From the NCBI RefSeq assembly GCF_001039355.2, contig NW_019774648.1, forward strand, positions 248,001-312,000: a stretch of DNA of 64,000 nt. The letters run 5' to 3'. Source of the DNA: Lingula anatina. Its lineage: Eukaryota > Brachiopoda > Lingulata > Lingulida > Lingulidae. Positions 36,669 through 48,435 of this stretch are shown piece by piece (position 1 is the stretch's first letter; the number at the start of each line of letters is the position of its first letter). Under the pieces are notes generated by a model. It was not told the origin of the DNA. It did not search any database and saw only the letters and a list, made by a program, of their open reading frames with translations. A program made the translations under genes and the position numbers.

Positions 36669-38038
36669 CTGCAAATAATGAAGAAATAAATATTACGTTT
36701 CAGGTAATCGGCTTATATATTTATGACCAATCTACGCAACAAATTTCCTTGGTAATTGAGCCCCTTATGTTTTCTCAAATAATGATCACGTCTGTGTCAT
36801 GCACTGTCCAAAACCTGAAGTTAGGTATAGAGGATTTGCAGACATCCAATCTCATTATAACTTTTTTCCTTCGCAAAACATATTATTAGAAGCGCTAATG
36901 TAATTCATAGAAAGGCGTCTACTTAACAGTAATTCGTCTTTCTCAGTCTGAGAAGTACGTGGGCTGTGACTGAACACCCCTCGTGTATATATATATACAA
37001 AAAATTTCCTTCGCCATTGTTCTTGCTTATACCGTGGGCTATCCTTGGCATCCCCGGGACCTTCTAAGCTTCATAAATCAGTTTGAATATAGATACACCG
37101 ATCGAACCAAAAAAAAAAAGTTCCTCCTGCAACCCACCCCGATACATCTGTGTATACTTGACGTCAATAAGCAAATTATTCCTGGAAATATGTGTTGTTG
37201 CTATCTTACTTTCTCGTGCTTGACACCTTCATTCCCGAATCCAATCAGGCCTTTTTACATTTATCGAACATTGAATTCATAATTGCCAAAATGAGATCAT
37301 TTTCAAACATGTCTTATTGCTTACTGATAGTATGAATGAATGAAAACTAGTCAATCCACTGTAATAAGTTGCAGACCTTTTTTCACTTTGACCAGAAAGA
37401 CTTGTTCACTAGCAACTTTTTCACGCACAATGAAACTCCACTGGCTTAATGCAAAACATTAGTGCCAGTAGGTGGGAAGCAAAAATATAACTTTTATAAA
37501 TAAAATTAGGTGAAACAGATTTCGTCACTGAAAGAAAATCTTGGAGGTTTTTAAATGCTAAATGCATGTTTTGCACACACACCCGCTTAATACGGAATTT
37601 CTAATTGTTAACAGTAACAGGGTTTCTTTTATAGGCAGCGCATGGCATGTCTAAATATATACATCTGGGACTTAATTTCCGGTAGTACAGTTAATTAAGG
37701 GGACAGCAAGATCCAAGGACACACGTTCTCAAGAACCGAGGAGCCATGGTATCATGGGAGCAGCCTATACCTGGACACCAGACTGTCGCCGCAGTCTAAG
37801 CTGAATGGCGTCTATGCATCTGATACTCGTCTAAGACGATGATGTTAGAATATTTCATTTTTGTATGCGCTGTTAAAAATTAAAGGATCTCCGTTCTCGT
37901 AACACCGTTATGACAGATGCTTTATTTTTTCAAAGAAAGCTAATACAACAAATCTATATATTAGCCTATAACTACCGATATGGCATGTTTCTGTTAGTAT
38001 GGCTATATTAATAATGCCAGCTAAGGTAGCGAAACTTT

Positions 38039-38327
38039 GAGTGCATTCGGAACAAGTTGATCCGCAGACTAACAGGTCTGCGGACTAAATATGGCCGACC
38101 CACTTAAAAATGGTGCCGCTAATCCCCCGCTGGTCACCCCGTCTCCACACGCACCATCGCCGCAAGGGTCTTGCAATTAAACCTCAGAGCCGAGATTTAA
38201 TCCGTTGAATGGAGCATGTGGAGGCGGGGAGACCATCAGGGGTATAGGTGTCTTGCTTTTAGGTGGGGTCGGCCATACTAAGTCGGTGGATCAGTTAGTC
38301 CGCAGTTCATCTGTTTTGAATGCGCTC
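38039..38327. mobile_element. MITE copy 4 (289 bp)
   Basis: Inverted ends GAGTGCATTC / GAGCGCATTC; TTT flanks on both sides (38036-38038, 38328-38330) are a 3-bp target duplication. The left interior CGGAACAAGTTGATCCGC matches copy 1; the interior GTGGAGGCGGGGA and GCACGCACCAT match copy 3. Non-coding. Confidence 0.9.
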
Positions 38328-38367
38328 TTTCACTCCCTTATCTTTGTCGCTTATCTTCTGATCTAGT

Positions 38368-38431
38368 CTGAAAAATTCAAGTTTTGAAATAGGTGATGTA
38401 CTTTTGTAACAACCTAACTTGAATGTGAAGG
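38368..38431 (+). repeat. Direct repeat, copy 1
   Basis: 64 nt starting CTGAAAAATTCAAGTTTTGA, with about 80% identity to 39022-39086 by eye. No target duplication or coding capacity. Confidence 0.7.
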
Positions 38432-39021
38432 ATTCAGGTTGGAGGTTTTGCCAAAAAGATCGCCGTAAACGTTAAATTGAGAGCATTCATTTCAATCTTT
38501 TTCATTTGCCAGATGGCGCCAGGATAAGGGAAACTGCACGTAAGCGAGGTTTCCTACCAAAGATCCTTTTAATTCATTCTTTTCATCCTAGCAATTACTT
38601 GATATTGCTTGGGAAAAGATTAATTACAAAAAATTAATGATCAGTCTTGAATGGGAAAATAATGACTAAATTAATAACGCATTCTTTGTGCTAGAGTTTC
38701 ATTGGGTTTGGGAATAAAAAAGGCTGCCATAGGATTTTTCACTTTGTCCGAAGCAACAAATTTTCAATTTTGAATATGGCAAGACTTGTCCGGTTAAAAA
38801 CTAGAAAAGAGTAAAATAAGAAGAAATGGAGTTGGTAAAATGTTCTTTTTATCAGATATGCAAAATGCGTTGTATCTCGTATATCGGATACCATAGGTAC
38901 GCATAACACTTCCCTACCCCCATTCATGGTCCAGGTTGTCAATTTGTAATTTTGGAGAGAGACCCCCCTCTCCCGCCACCCTCACAAGCTGATATATTTG
39001 TCCCGCATCTTATGAACTTGG

Positions 39022-39086
39022 CTGAAAAAGTTCAAGTTTTGAAATAGGCAATGTCGTTCTGTACCAACCTAACATGGACTTGAAGG
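39022..39086 (+). repeat. Direct repeat, copy 2
   Basis: Second copy of the 38368-38431 unit, in the same orientation, about 650 bp away. Confidence 0.7.
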
Positions 39087-42000
39087 TTCACTTACTGTGG
39101 CATGTAAACAGATATATTCCGAATTAAGTTTTAAAAAAATTCTACTGATAAAAAAACAACCCAAAACAAAGATTCCTGCAGGTTTATTAAGTTTAATACA
39201 GAACATCGAAATGAGTAGCCACTTTCCCATCCCTCAATACTCAACACGCACTAAAATAACCCACAGTTCATTATTGCGAGTGTTTTGGCAATCAAGACGT
39301 CCTTGTATTGGATCTTATGAACAAAAATAATCATTTCAAAATTCTTGTCAGAACTCCTACTAGTTGACTATCACTTTAATACAAAATAAATTGCTTAAGA
39401 ACAATAGAGTGTAAAAGGTCTAGTTTTCGAAATTCCGAAAAGGAAGATGCTGATAAGCACAAACTAGATGAAATGGCTCTGAAGTGGGGAAGTGAATTTT
39501 TCTCTTTCTTGGTCGTTGGTCTAGGTCTAATTGTATACGCCAAAACCATAAAAATATGCAGCAGATATCCCTTATCGATATGTGGCATGACCCTACAATA
39601 ACAAAACAACACCGATATTGCAAAAATAATGCGCGACAAATACGGAGACAACGAAACGCTCGATAATAGGAATCGCTCTTTGGGGTCTATTTTATCATGG
39701 GTTTTGATATTACTGTATTTTCTGTATGACTGTGTTTTATTGATAGTTGAACATGCTATTTAATGTTGAAGCGCACCTTTAATAACATGTATTTATGTTT
39801 TTAAGCGAAATTCACGACTTTTTGAATGATTCAACTCTTTATAATGGTTCTTTGTAAAAATTGGATACATCTTTCTAACCCTGACTTCGCCATACTTTAA
39901 AGATCGGTTAATTCAAATAAAGGGCACGTGGTAACTATGTGGCTTCGTAACTCGGTGCCATTTTGATATGGATTAACGCCCATGAAAGCCGCAGGCTTCC
40001 ATGGGGACGCTGCTATTAAAGATAACACTCACTCGATATTTCGTATATCGGTTTCGGTTTCAAACTTAATTCAATGCTTTAAAATGTTTCAAATAGGGTC
40101 CTTGCACATCTGCCACCTATACATGGAGTACAGAACCGACAGCGTCTCTACAAGAGTTGAATCTGCCCTACTGAGGCGAAAACATCGTCTATTTCGAACA
40201 GAAAATTGGAATGTCTTCTTTTTGATAAGCTGTACTTTGCCCTCCCCCAACTCAATTTCAGTGATGCCTTGTCTATTCCCCTCTATTACGAAACCAATGA
40301 TGACATTTAAGACAACAGCGGATTGTTTCTACATTCTCATTGTAATCATTGTTATCTATTTTCATCTGGAGGGGGGAAGGGTTGAAGTAACCTTGTTTTT
40401 GCAGGCTTTTTTTGTCAGCTTTAATGTCTTCGTTCTAATGTAGGATGGAGTTGGGGAATTGCTAGAGAACACTGCGGGGAACTTAGACTTACGTGGCAAA
40501 TCAGTTTTTCGTGTCCAGACATACTTATTTCCGAGACTTTCTTCATTTAACATATTTCAGATTTATCGTTCTAAATGCCAATGGTTCGGTTACTTTGTGC
40601 GGTACTTCCGGTCCGAAGGTTGTTCTGTCCCGTCAATTTTTAGAAGTGATCAGTTTTAGAAATGTTTTATTGGGGAATAACAGTAAAGACCGTTTGGATG
40701 CCGTATTTTATTATTTACAGTAATGGGCCGAATGCTGATGTACATGCATGCATGTGTAAACAAAACAATTTGATACTTAGATTGTTTTTAGTACTGGCCA
40801 GTGCAGTGTTGCAACCCTATTGTCAGAGCTATCTATTAGTTTAAACACCATGGACGCATTTTACTATCCAGGAAAAGTTTAAGATGTAACATTTCAACGA
40901 GTTTGTTTTGCTGATTCCCGGACATAAATGTATTACCGCCATTCCCCATTAAAATTGGTATTTCTAGAAGGATATCATTTTTTATCTTTGGAGTAGGGTT
41001 CATCTGTAGCAGCTTTGGACTGTGGGAAACCCATGAGGGCCTCATGCTATAGCTGACTGGGATTTTTAGTAGTTCAAGCATGCTATTTAGGACGTGTTAA
41101 AACTGAGAAGTCTGTTTAAGTTGAACAGACCAAAGTTCTTCAGGCATAGAATGCGGATAACTTGGGCATACATTGTCCCTGGTGAACTGAGGTTAACGAA
41201 ACGAAAGTAGCAAATTCAACCAATTTTGCATCCCAAAATTTGAAACCAATTCCTTTGTTTAAAAGCATTTTCGTACATCGCATATAACATCAGTATTCTC
41301 GCAAAGTGAACACAGGCAATTATGCCCAAGTCTGCATTCACAGAGCGTTCGTTACCCGCAAGAGAAGAGCACGTTGTTAATGTTACGGATATGTGGTTTC
41401 TTTTACCAGAAGCAGTTTGTAAATTGAAGTAACTTTTCAACGTGGCCGTAATGTAGAAAATAGGCTCCTATTTTTTGTGCGTCATGTAAATGGCAATATT
41501 TTTTATTTCATGTGCTAAGGTCCTTAAACTTCAAAATACTGTATATCCATACCCGCACTAATGATTGTGTCACTTACGTCTTCAGACTGGTCGGTAATTC
41601 ATTGCCAAGTCTCTTATTGGAAAAACGGAAAGTCTTTTGATAGTAAACCAGAGTTACTTAGAACTTATTCGGCGGACTAATCCATGCCATCATTCATGGC
41701 CTAACAGTCAAATGGACCATTTTCGCCAATGTTCTCAATATCTTTATTGTGGACGTGTCTTAAACGGAATCGTTTTCTTGATAAAAGTTTACCCAGAGGT
41801 CAATAAATCCAGAGTATCTCTAGGTCTGTATGCACCCCATTTCACATTCACGGGGCAATTATAGGAACCAGCAGCAGAAAGAATCTAGATTTCCATTCGT
41901 CATCTCATTTCACCAACGTTAAACTTGGAGGTCAATCAACTGGTGTCTGTATCAATTACTATATACATTGATAACGCAACATTGAAGATGTTCATAAACA

Positions 42001-43630
42001 ATCTTCACAAAGCGGTTATTATTGTGTCTCTTTACAGCAATTTCATTGATTTTATTATTGCGTTTAATGGATGAACCCGTCTCAAAGGAACAGTTTCTTC
42101 CTCAGTTTATCTGTGAAAGTCAGTGATGCAGGTAAAACAGATGATGGTTTCGATGAACCTTTACCAAGATAGATAATATATCTTTAAAATATCGAGTACC
42201 GGCTTACTTAAAGAAACGCAGCGGTTAACTCTTTTTAAAGACATTAGATCAGAAGTTGTCTTGGGGCGTATTTAGAAACTGTTTCATCATGTATGCGATG
42301 CCTGTCTCATTTAAGAAATCTAGGCAGCTGTCATTGTGAGGGCTAATGTGAACACGGATACACGGCAGGTCAAATGTTCTTCCTCCAGAGAAACCTGCTG
42401 CCTAATTATGTCAAGCTCGCCTTCCTGTTGCTGTTATTCTTTCATTTTCCATTTCCTTCTTTTGTAATCTTTATTTTTTTCTTAGAAGCAAATTTCAACT
42501 TCATAAAGGGGGGGGGGCATCAGAATGTGTGGATGCAAGCGACCATTCTCTAAGGATATTGCTTATAACAACAGGAGATGTAATTTACAATTGATATGTC
42601 AGTGAATTGTAGAATCGGTGGTGAAAATTAAACACGGATCTCAACGATTTGCAAATACCACGAGGTCAAGCTACTTCCAAAATTCATCAATCTTGGATAT
42701 GGTGTTCGAATGGAGAAAGAACTGATTGAAGAGACCCATAATTTGGTACCAACTCATTAGAGGTTATTGTCACGAAGCAGGACAAACTACTACATTGTGA
42801 GCCTCAGGTTCCATGATGACGGTCGTCGTCCACAAGGACCGTAAGCAAACAAACTAGATTTCCAATTAGCGATGAGTTCACCTCCAAGAGCTAGCAAAGA
42901 TGGAATAATAACTTTAAACTGAACTAGGAACTACCTAGGGTAAAGTAAAGCATCACTGAAGGGAGTTTCTGGCAGAAATTTTAAAAGGCTACCGTTCACG
43001 CTACTGTAGAATAGGTTCTTTATCATATAGTTTATTAAATTTGTTCTCAGGTGGCAAGGTGCAAATCTCAGCAAATTTTAGCACAGTAATTTTTTGTTAA
43101 CTGGAATAGTAATTGTAATCACTTCTGTGGTCAACAAGATAATAATCTACGTACATGTAGATCATTTCATCCAACGGGTTGATTACTTCAGTATTGTCAA
43201 AGCAATAATTTAGGGCATCGTGAAAAAATATTAACGAAAATGTCGTTATACACAGGGGGTCAACTGTATATCAGCCGCAGGAAGCAGCATGAAAATCCTT
43301 CGTGTTTTTTCAAGGTATATTTTATGTGCCGATTTCAAAAGACAACAGGAAATGATGACATTCAAAGTCATTCGATGTAATAAGCTTGAATGATAAATTT
43401 CATCCATTATCACTTTAACGGAAATACATGCGCCAGGCATGCCTTTATGTATACCAGTTTGATCGAGCTCTATTGTGAAGACCTTTCAATTTTTGTCATG
43501 CATGTACCAAATTCCAATATTTCTCATTTACCACGTCTGGTTTAAATTCAACCTGCAATTATACAGTTTCATCAGCGAGGTAATTCAGATGATTTGGCTA
43601 ACTGGCTAATTTGCAGTTCACCATAAATAA

Positions 43631-43632
<2 letters not shown>

Positions 43633-43672
<40 letters not shown>
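43633..43672 (+). repeat. Poly(A) tract
   Basis: About 40 A preceded by ATAAATAAATA. It might be a retroposon tail, but the upstream sequence has no recognisable element. Confidence 0.95.
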
Positions 43673-43673
<1 letters not shown>

Positions 43674-44300
43674 AGTTCACATCGGTTGAAAAAGAAACAA
43701 TCAAAACATCGTCAAACGTTGTCCAGTAAATTCATCTTCAAAGAAATATAACACTTACTCATTACCGTCTGTGCCGCCGTAGTTCTACGTTGTATCGTCG
43801 TCGCTCTGGCTCTGAAATGACGCGTTCCTGTAAGGATCTCTCTTTAAGTGCCGTCTTCATCAAATAGGCTTAAAACAATCAGCTAATCCAGCACACAGGG
43901 TGTTTTCGTTTTATCAACTTTGGTGAGAAGTCGTTGAGGGAATATATTTCATTAATTCAAGTATTGAATTCATTGATTAGTTGTTAAATTCAATGATTAA
44001 CTGATAATGTGATCATTTTGATGATAACTGATCACATTATATAAACGGCGTGTTCATTTTGTTTCGGATAAAGGATCGATGAACAAAATTGTGGGGATCT
44101 CTGGAGAACGCAACACGGGAGAGTTGCCAGTACCCTTTTGCTAACCTAGGGTTACAACCAAGATGTATGACTAAAGTCTTTTCAATCTTAAGCTTTAACT
44201 TGATTTGCACAAAAGTACATTTTTCGACCTGATGTCATTTTCTTAAACGTTTAAGCCCAAAACAGGAAACAGTTGATGGATCAACATTAATTAATCATAC

Positions 44301-44338
<38 letters not shown>
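44301..44338 (+). repeat. (TAA)n microsatellite
   Basis: About 12 TAA units. Confidence 0.98.
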
Positions 44339-46910
44339 GGATACTTTGAAGTCCGAGGAGTGTGAGAAAGGTCAGCAACATAGCGAAAACTGACAAAACA
44401 ACAGCTTACTTTCCCAACAGTTATGCTTTGGCCATTTTCGATTTCCAGATTTTTTGAAGGAAATCGATTAGTGTCATGAGAAAATTTTTTTAAGAGAGAA
44501 GGCTGACACATAGTTCTTTGGGAAACGAGCGATTTTTGTAAGACGATCGCTGAAAAAATTAACTAGTTTTGACAGGCTTTTATCAGGCACGTTCAGTAAA
44601 TGCAATTACTTCTCCAACGATTGAAGACCCATTAATCACAATGATTGGAGATGAAATACCACAGTATATGCGACATGTATCGGGGGAAAGGAAAAGATGC
44701 GTGGAAAAGTAGGGGGCTCGCTTTGACGCAGTGTCCCGGAGCACGAATGGATATGCATGCTGATGTATATCTGGCATAGCATGTAATAATATCACATGGT
44801 TGACTACCACTGATTTGGACACCGGTGCCCTACACCAATGACTTAAATCAAATTACATGCCACATGTCGTACTTTTTCTTCTTTATTACACTTTTCCGAC
44901 CTTGCACTGAAACCTAGTGAAGATAAAATAGGCATAATGCATCACCGATGGTTTTAAATGCCCCGACGCCGTTACACGTTTTAAGGAATTGTCCTAAATA
45001 GACATCTTTATTTTTTAAAAGCTACATGATCCAACATTGCTGTAAATGTCATTTTAATCATGGATACATTTCTCAGAGGTTGCAACCAAGTATTTTTCTA
45101 AAATCGATTTAACACATGGCTATTTTTCGTTTTGACAGCGACGACCAAAGTCATTATGGACCTAAATAAGTGTCCACTGGGGCGTGATGATTTTTTCCAA
45201 TTGTTTTATTTGACAGACGTCCTAAAAGTGTCCCATAGAACAGAAACTTCATAAGGGGCAGCACCGCTGTGCATCATTCACTTTTTTCAATCAAAGTTCC
45301 CACTGGCTTCAGGAATGAAAGCTTTTCAGTAATTAAAGTTATCACATTATTTGCATTACGGTTGGGGAAAGCGCTTCTTAAATTGATCTTGAACATCGAA
45401 TTATTCTAACCTTTCCAAAAGCCTTACGTAAATAACTCTTTGCATGCTCACGAAATTGGAAGCAGGAATCATTCCGAGTAGCTTATTTAGCTTATGTGAC
45501 AGTAACAAGATATATATAAACAATCCGCGCATTTTTTTCATTAAAAAGTGATGGTTTTGACATACAAATAAGCCTTAGGGGAAACTTATTATAACACATT
45601 TACTACTTGAGAAATCATAAACACCCAACTGTGTAAATGTGCCGGAAAAATACCAAAGGGAGCTGGATACAGAGCAAGAAGGAGACTTCTATAAAGATTG
45701 CAGCATGCGTTGTGCATATCTTGTCCCTGAAGACAGATTGGTTACTTTCGAGTTAGGATAGGAAAAGGGGAAGGTTTCGTCCACATTATTCTGTCAGACA
45801 AAAATCACCAGCTCAGTTACTTTAAATGGCCTTTCTGCATTCTCTGTTTCTCTCTCTTTTTTCTTCTCTCTTCTTGTTTTGATATTCCCCTCCTTTTTAG
45901 TTCTTTTTTTCTACTTCCCCCTCACTCCACTCTCTCTCTTTCCTCGTAAAGCATCGGGTTTTATTAGTTGTTCATTAACACAGCAGGTGGACGCCATTTT
46001 TTAAGAGGAACAACCCAGATAATGCGAAGTTAAATCCTCTTCTTTCATGCTAGCGTGGAAATCAATTAACAAAACACTAATATGGTCTTACATGAATTCA
46101 TCACTGATATTTGACTGCAAAATTGTGCATGTTCATCTACATGGAGATTATAAAAAACCACAAAATCTTATTTAGGGTAGTTACTCAAATATTCCCCCAG
46201 TATATCGCCTAGACTACCAAGTTAGCATCATAAATTATAGACTTCAATATATCTTTGTCCGACAAATCATTTTATCATTTTAATTCAAAATGATAAATCG
46301 ATTCTGTTCACCACCAGATCACGTCATCTTCAAAAATATGAAGTTTCTCATCTTAATAATTGCTTACCTTTTTCACTTTCTGCTGGAACCGTATCGCATA
46401 TGTTCTATGTCAGCTCCTAATTGGCACAGGAGCACTTCAGGAATGGAGAAGCACTTGTGAGGTGATCTGATAATCTGGCATACTGAAAGATAGTTCATTT
46501 TAATGATCGTAACCTTCCACAGCAAGAAGGGGTTTTAACCTTCGACGCTTTCAAATACACGCGTTTAAACTGATTCCATTCTGTAGTGGTCAAATTGTTG
46601 GTGTGTCTGCCAGTATTGAATGATTGAATCAGGTGTGATAAGGAAGATAAACCCGCCAAATTCGTGTTCCACTTGGGATCTGATCAGAATCAATTTTCTG
46701 CAATTAGATCCTCTCTACATGACCCCCTTTACAATGAAACGTCAAGGTTCTGCATATTGATGAACACAAATTTACACGTACAAGATCTGTCCCCAAAATT
46801 ACAAAGTTCTCATTTCATTATTTATTCACGAACATTGGTCATTCCAAATGCATGATCTTCAACGTGTAGGACTGGTCTATTCACTGCCATGTCTTATCAT
46901 GAAATCAGTG

Positions 46911-46933
46911 GTATATATATATATATATATATA
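46911..46933 (+). repeat. (TA)n microsatellite
   Basis: About 11 TA units. A shorter one stands at 48437-48453. Confidence 0.95.
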
Positions 46934-47970
46934 CCTACCAACATCTGATTATTATTTGATAAAGACCATATGCGACAGAAGCAGATAACTAGACGCAATA
47001 ATGAAAATTTCATGAAAAACACAGCTTCTTCGATGCTGCTGTTATGGCATTAATTTACTCCTACATCCAGATGGAATGACTAGTAATACATATTGTAATC
47101 AACATCCCACCATTGAAATGTATCTCTATGCCACTTACCTTATACTAAGCCTGGTGCATTTTTACTTAAATTGAAACCTGTCGCGATCGTTTTCTCTTTG
47201 AAATTAATCTCCATCTCTTTTTTAATTCAAGTTTATCTTAGATTAAATGATGGCTCAGCATTGTTCGGCTGGAATCACATTTATCAGTGTTCACTGAAAC
47301 TGTAATTACCAATGGGAAGGGCCTTGTGTCCCTTGTTATTTAAAATTTATGTATATCCTGGTTATACCTACTGGTAATTGCAATATTATGAATACCTTAA
47401 TCAACCGCTGTGTTGATATTCTTGTCCATTGTTTACATTGCCACGCAGCAAAACATCTTAAACCCAATGGCTCTTCTCATCAAAACAACACGCAAATTGC
47501 CACGACCCCGTAGAGGATGTTGGTTTAAAACACAATGTTTGCTTTTGTTTCAATAAAATGTAAATCTTTTCCCTCTGATTAAATGCCATCCCTGTAGGTT
47601 TAGATGGTTTATCTAAGGTTTTCTCGAAAATTGATGCTATATTTCTGGGAGCGCACTGGAAGATTTTGTACAGAAAATCCCTCTTTTGAGGCTCGCCTTA
47701 AAACCAAGTCATACATTATAGTGTTACCTTTTCCTTTACCTACATTACTCCTGAGGCCAACTAATATTGCACCATGTAGCGGAAAATGAAAGAGCTTCCA
47801 GATGACACGATCACTCTTCTCCGGTTCGAAAAGATATTGGAATGGACGGAAATCGTTAATTTCTGCAATTTCAATATTTCAGATGTTATAACAAATTAAA
47901 GTTTCCGTGATGAAAAGGGACATAATCGATAGAAATTTAATCAAAGTAGAACACCAAGTGTAGAAATGTA

Positions 47971-48067
47971 ATAATGGAAAAGTTATACGTGGGGGCATTT
48001 GCTCTAAAACAAAAACCAGTGAGGCATACTCAAAGAACAAAATTACATCAAACTTGCTTTTAACGTT
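47971..48067 (+). repeat. 97-bp direct repeat, copy 1
   Basis: Starts ATAATGGAAAAGTTATACGT. Copy 2 is at 48339-48435 with roughly 85% identity by eye. Flanks differ, so it is a dispersed or inserted unit rather than part of a longer tandem duplication. Confidence 0.85.
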
Positions 48068-48338
48068 AGTGAGGAGTAATTTCATCCAATGTTAGAGGTT
48101 TTTATGGATCATCTCCTAAGCCAAGGGCGGCAATAATCCCCAAGTAAAAAGATTCACAATGATTGGAGGACTCATAACTGTGTATGTGTCGTTAGTGAAG
48201 TAAAGCGTTTCGCTTCATCATCCCGTGTAAAGCAAAGATGTGACACACAAATGTCTACAGTCATCTCCCCGTAAATGCTTATGTAAATGCTTTTAGAAAT
48301 ACGTTTTTGTTAGTCGTTAACAAGGCGTCTAATTATAT

Positions 48339-48435
48339 ATAATGGAAAAGTTATACGTAGGGGCATTTGCTTTAGAACAAAAACGAGTAAGGCATACTCA
48401 AAGAACGAAATTGCAGAAAACTTTCTTTTAATGTT
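48339..48435 (+). repeat. 97-bp direct repeat, copy 2
   Basis: Same unit and orientation as 47971-48067, 368 bp away. It ends directly at a short (TA)n run. Confidence 0.85.

Noticed and set aside
39982-40443. Longest open frame in the right half, 153 aa
   Set aside because: No recognisable family, composition like translated AT-rich DNA, no splice context and no neighbours; this length is expected by chance in 64 kb.
44004-44040. Inverted repeat ATAATGTGATCA / TGATCACATTAT
   Set aside because: Arms of only 12 bp in AT-rich DNA; likely chance or local slippage.
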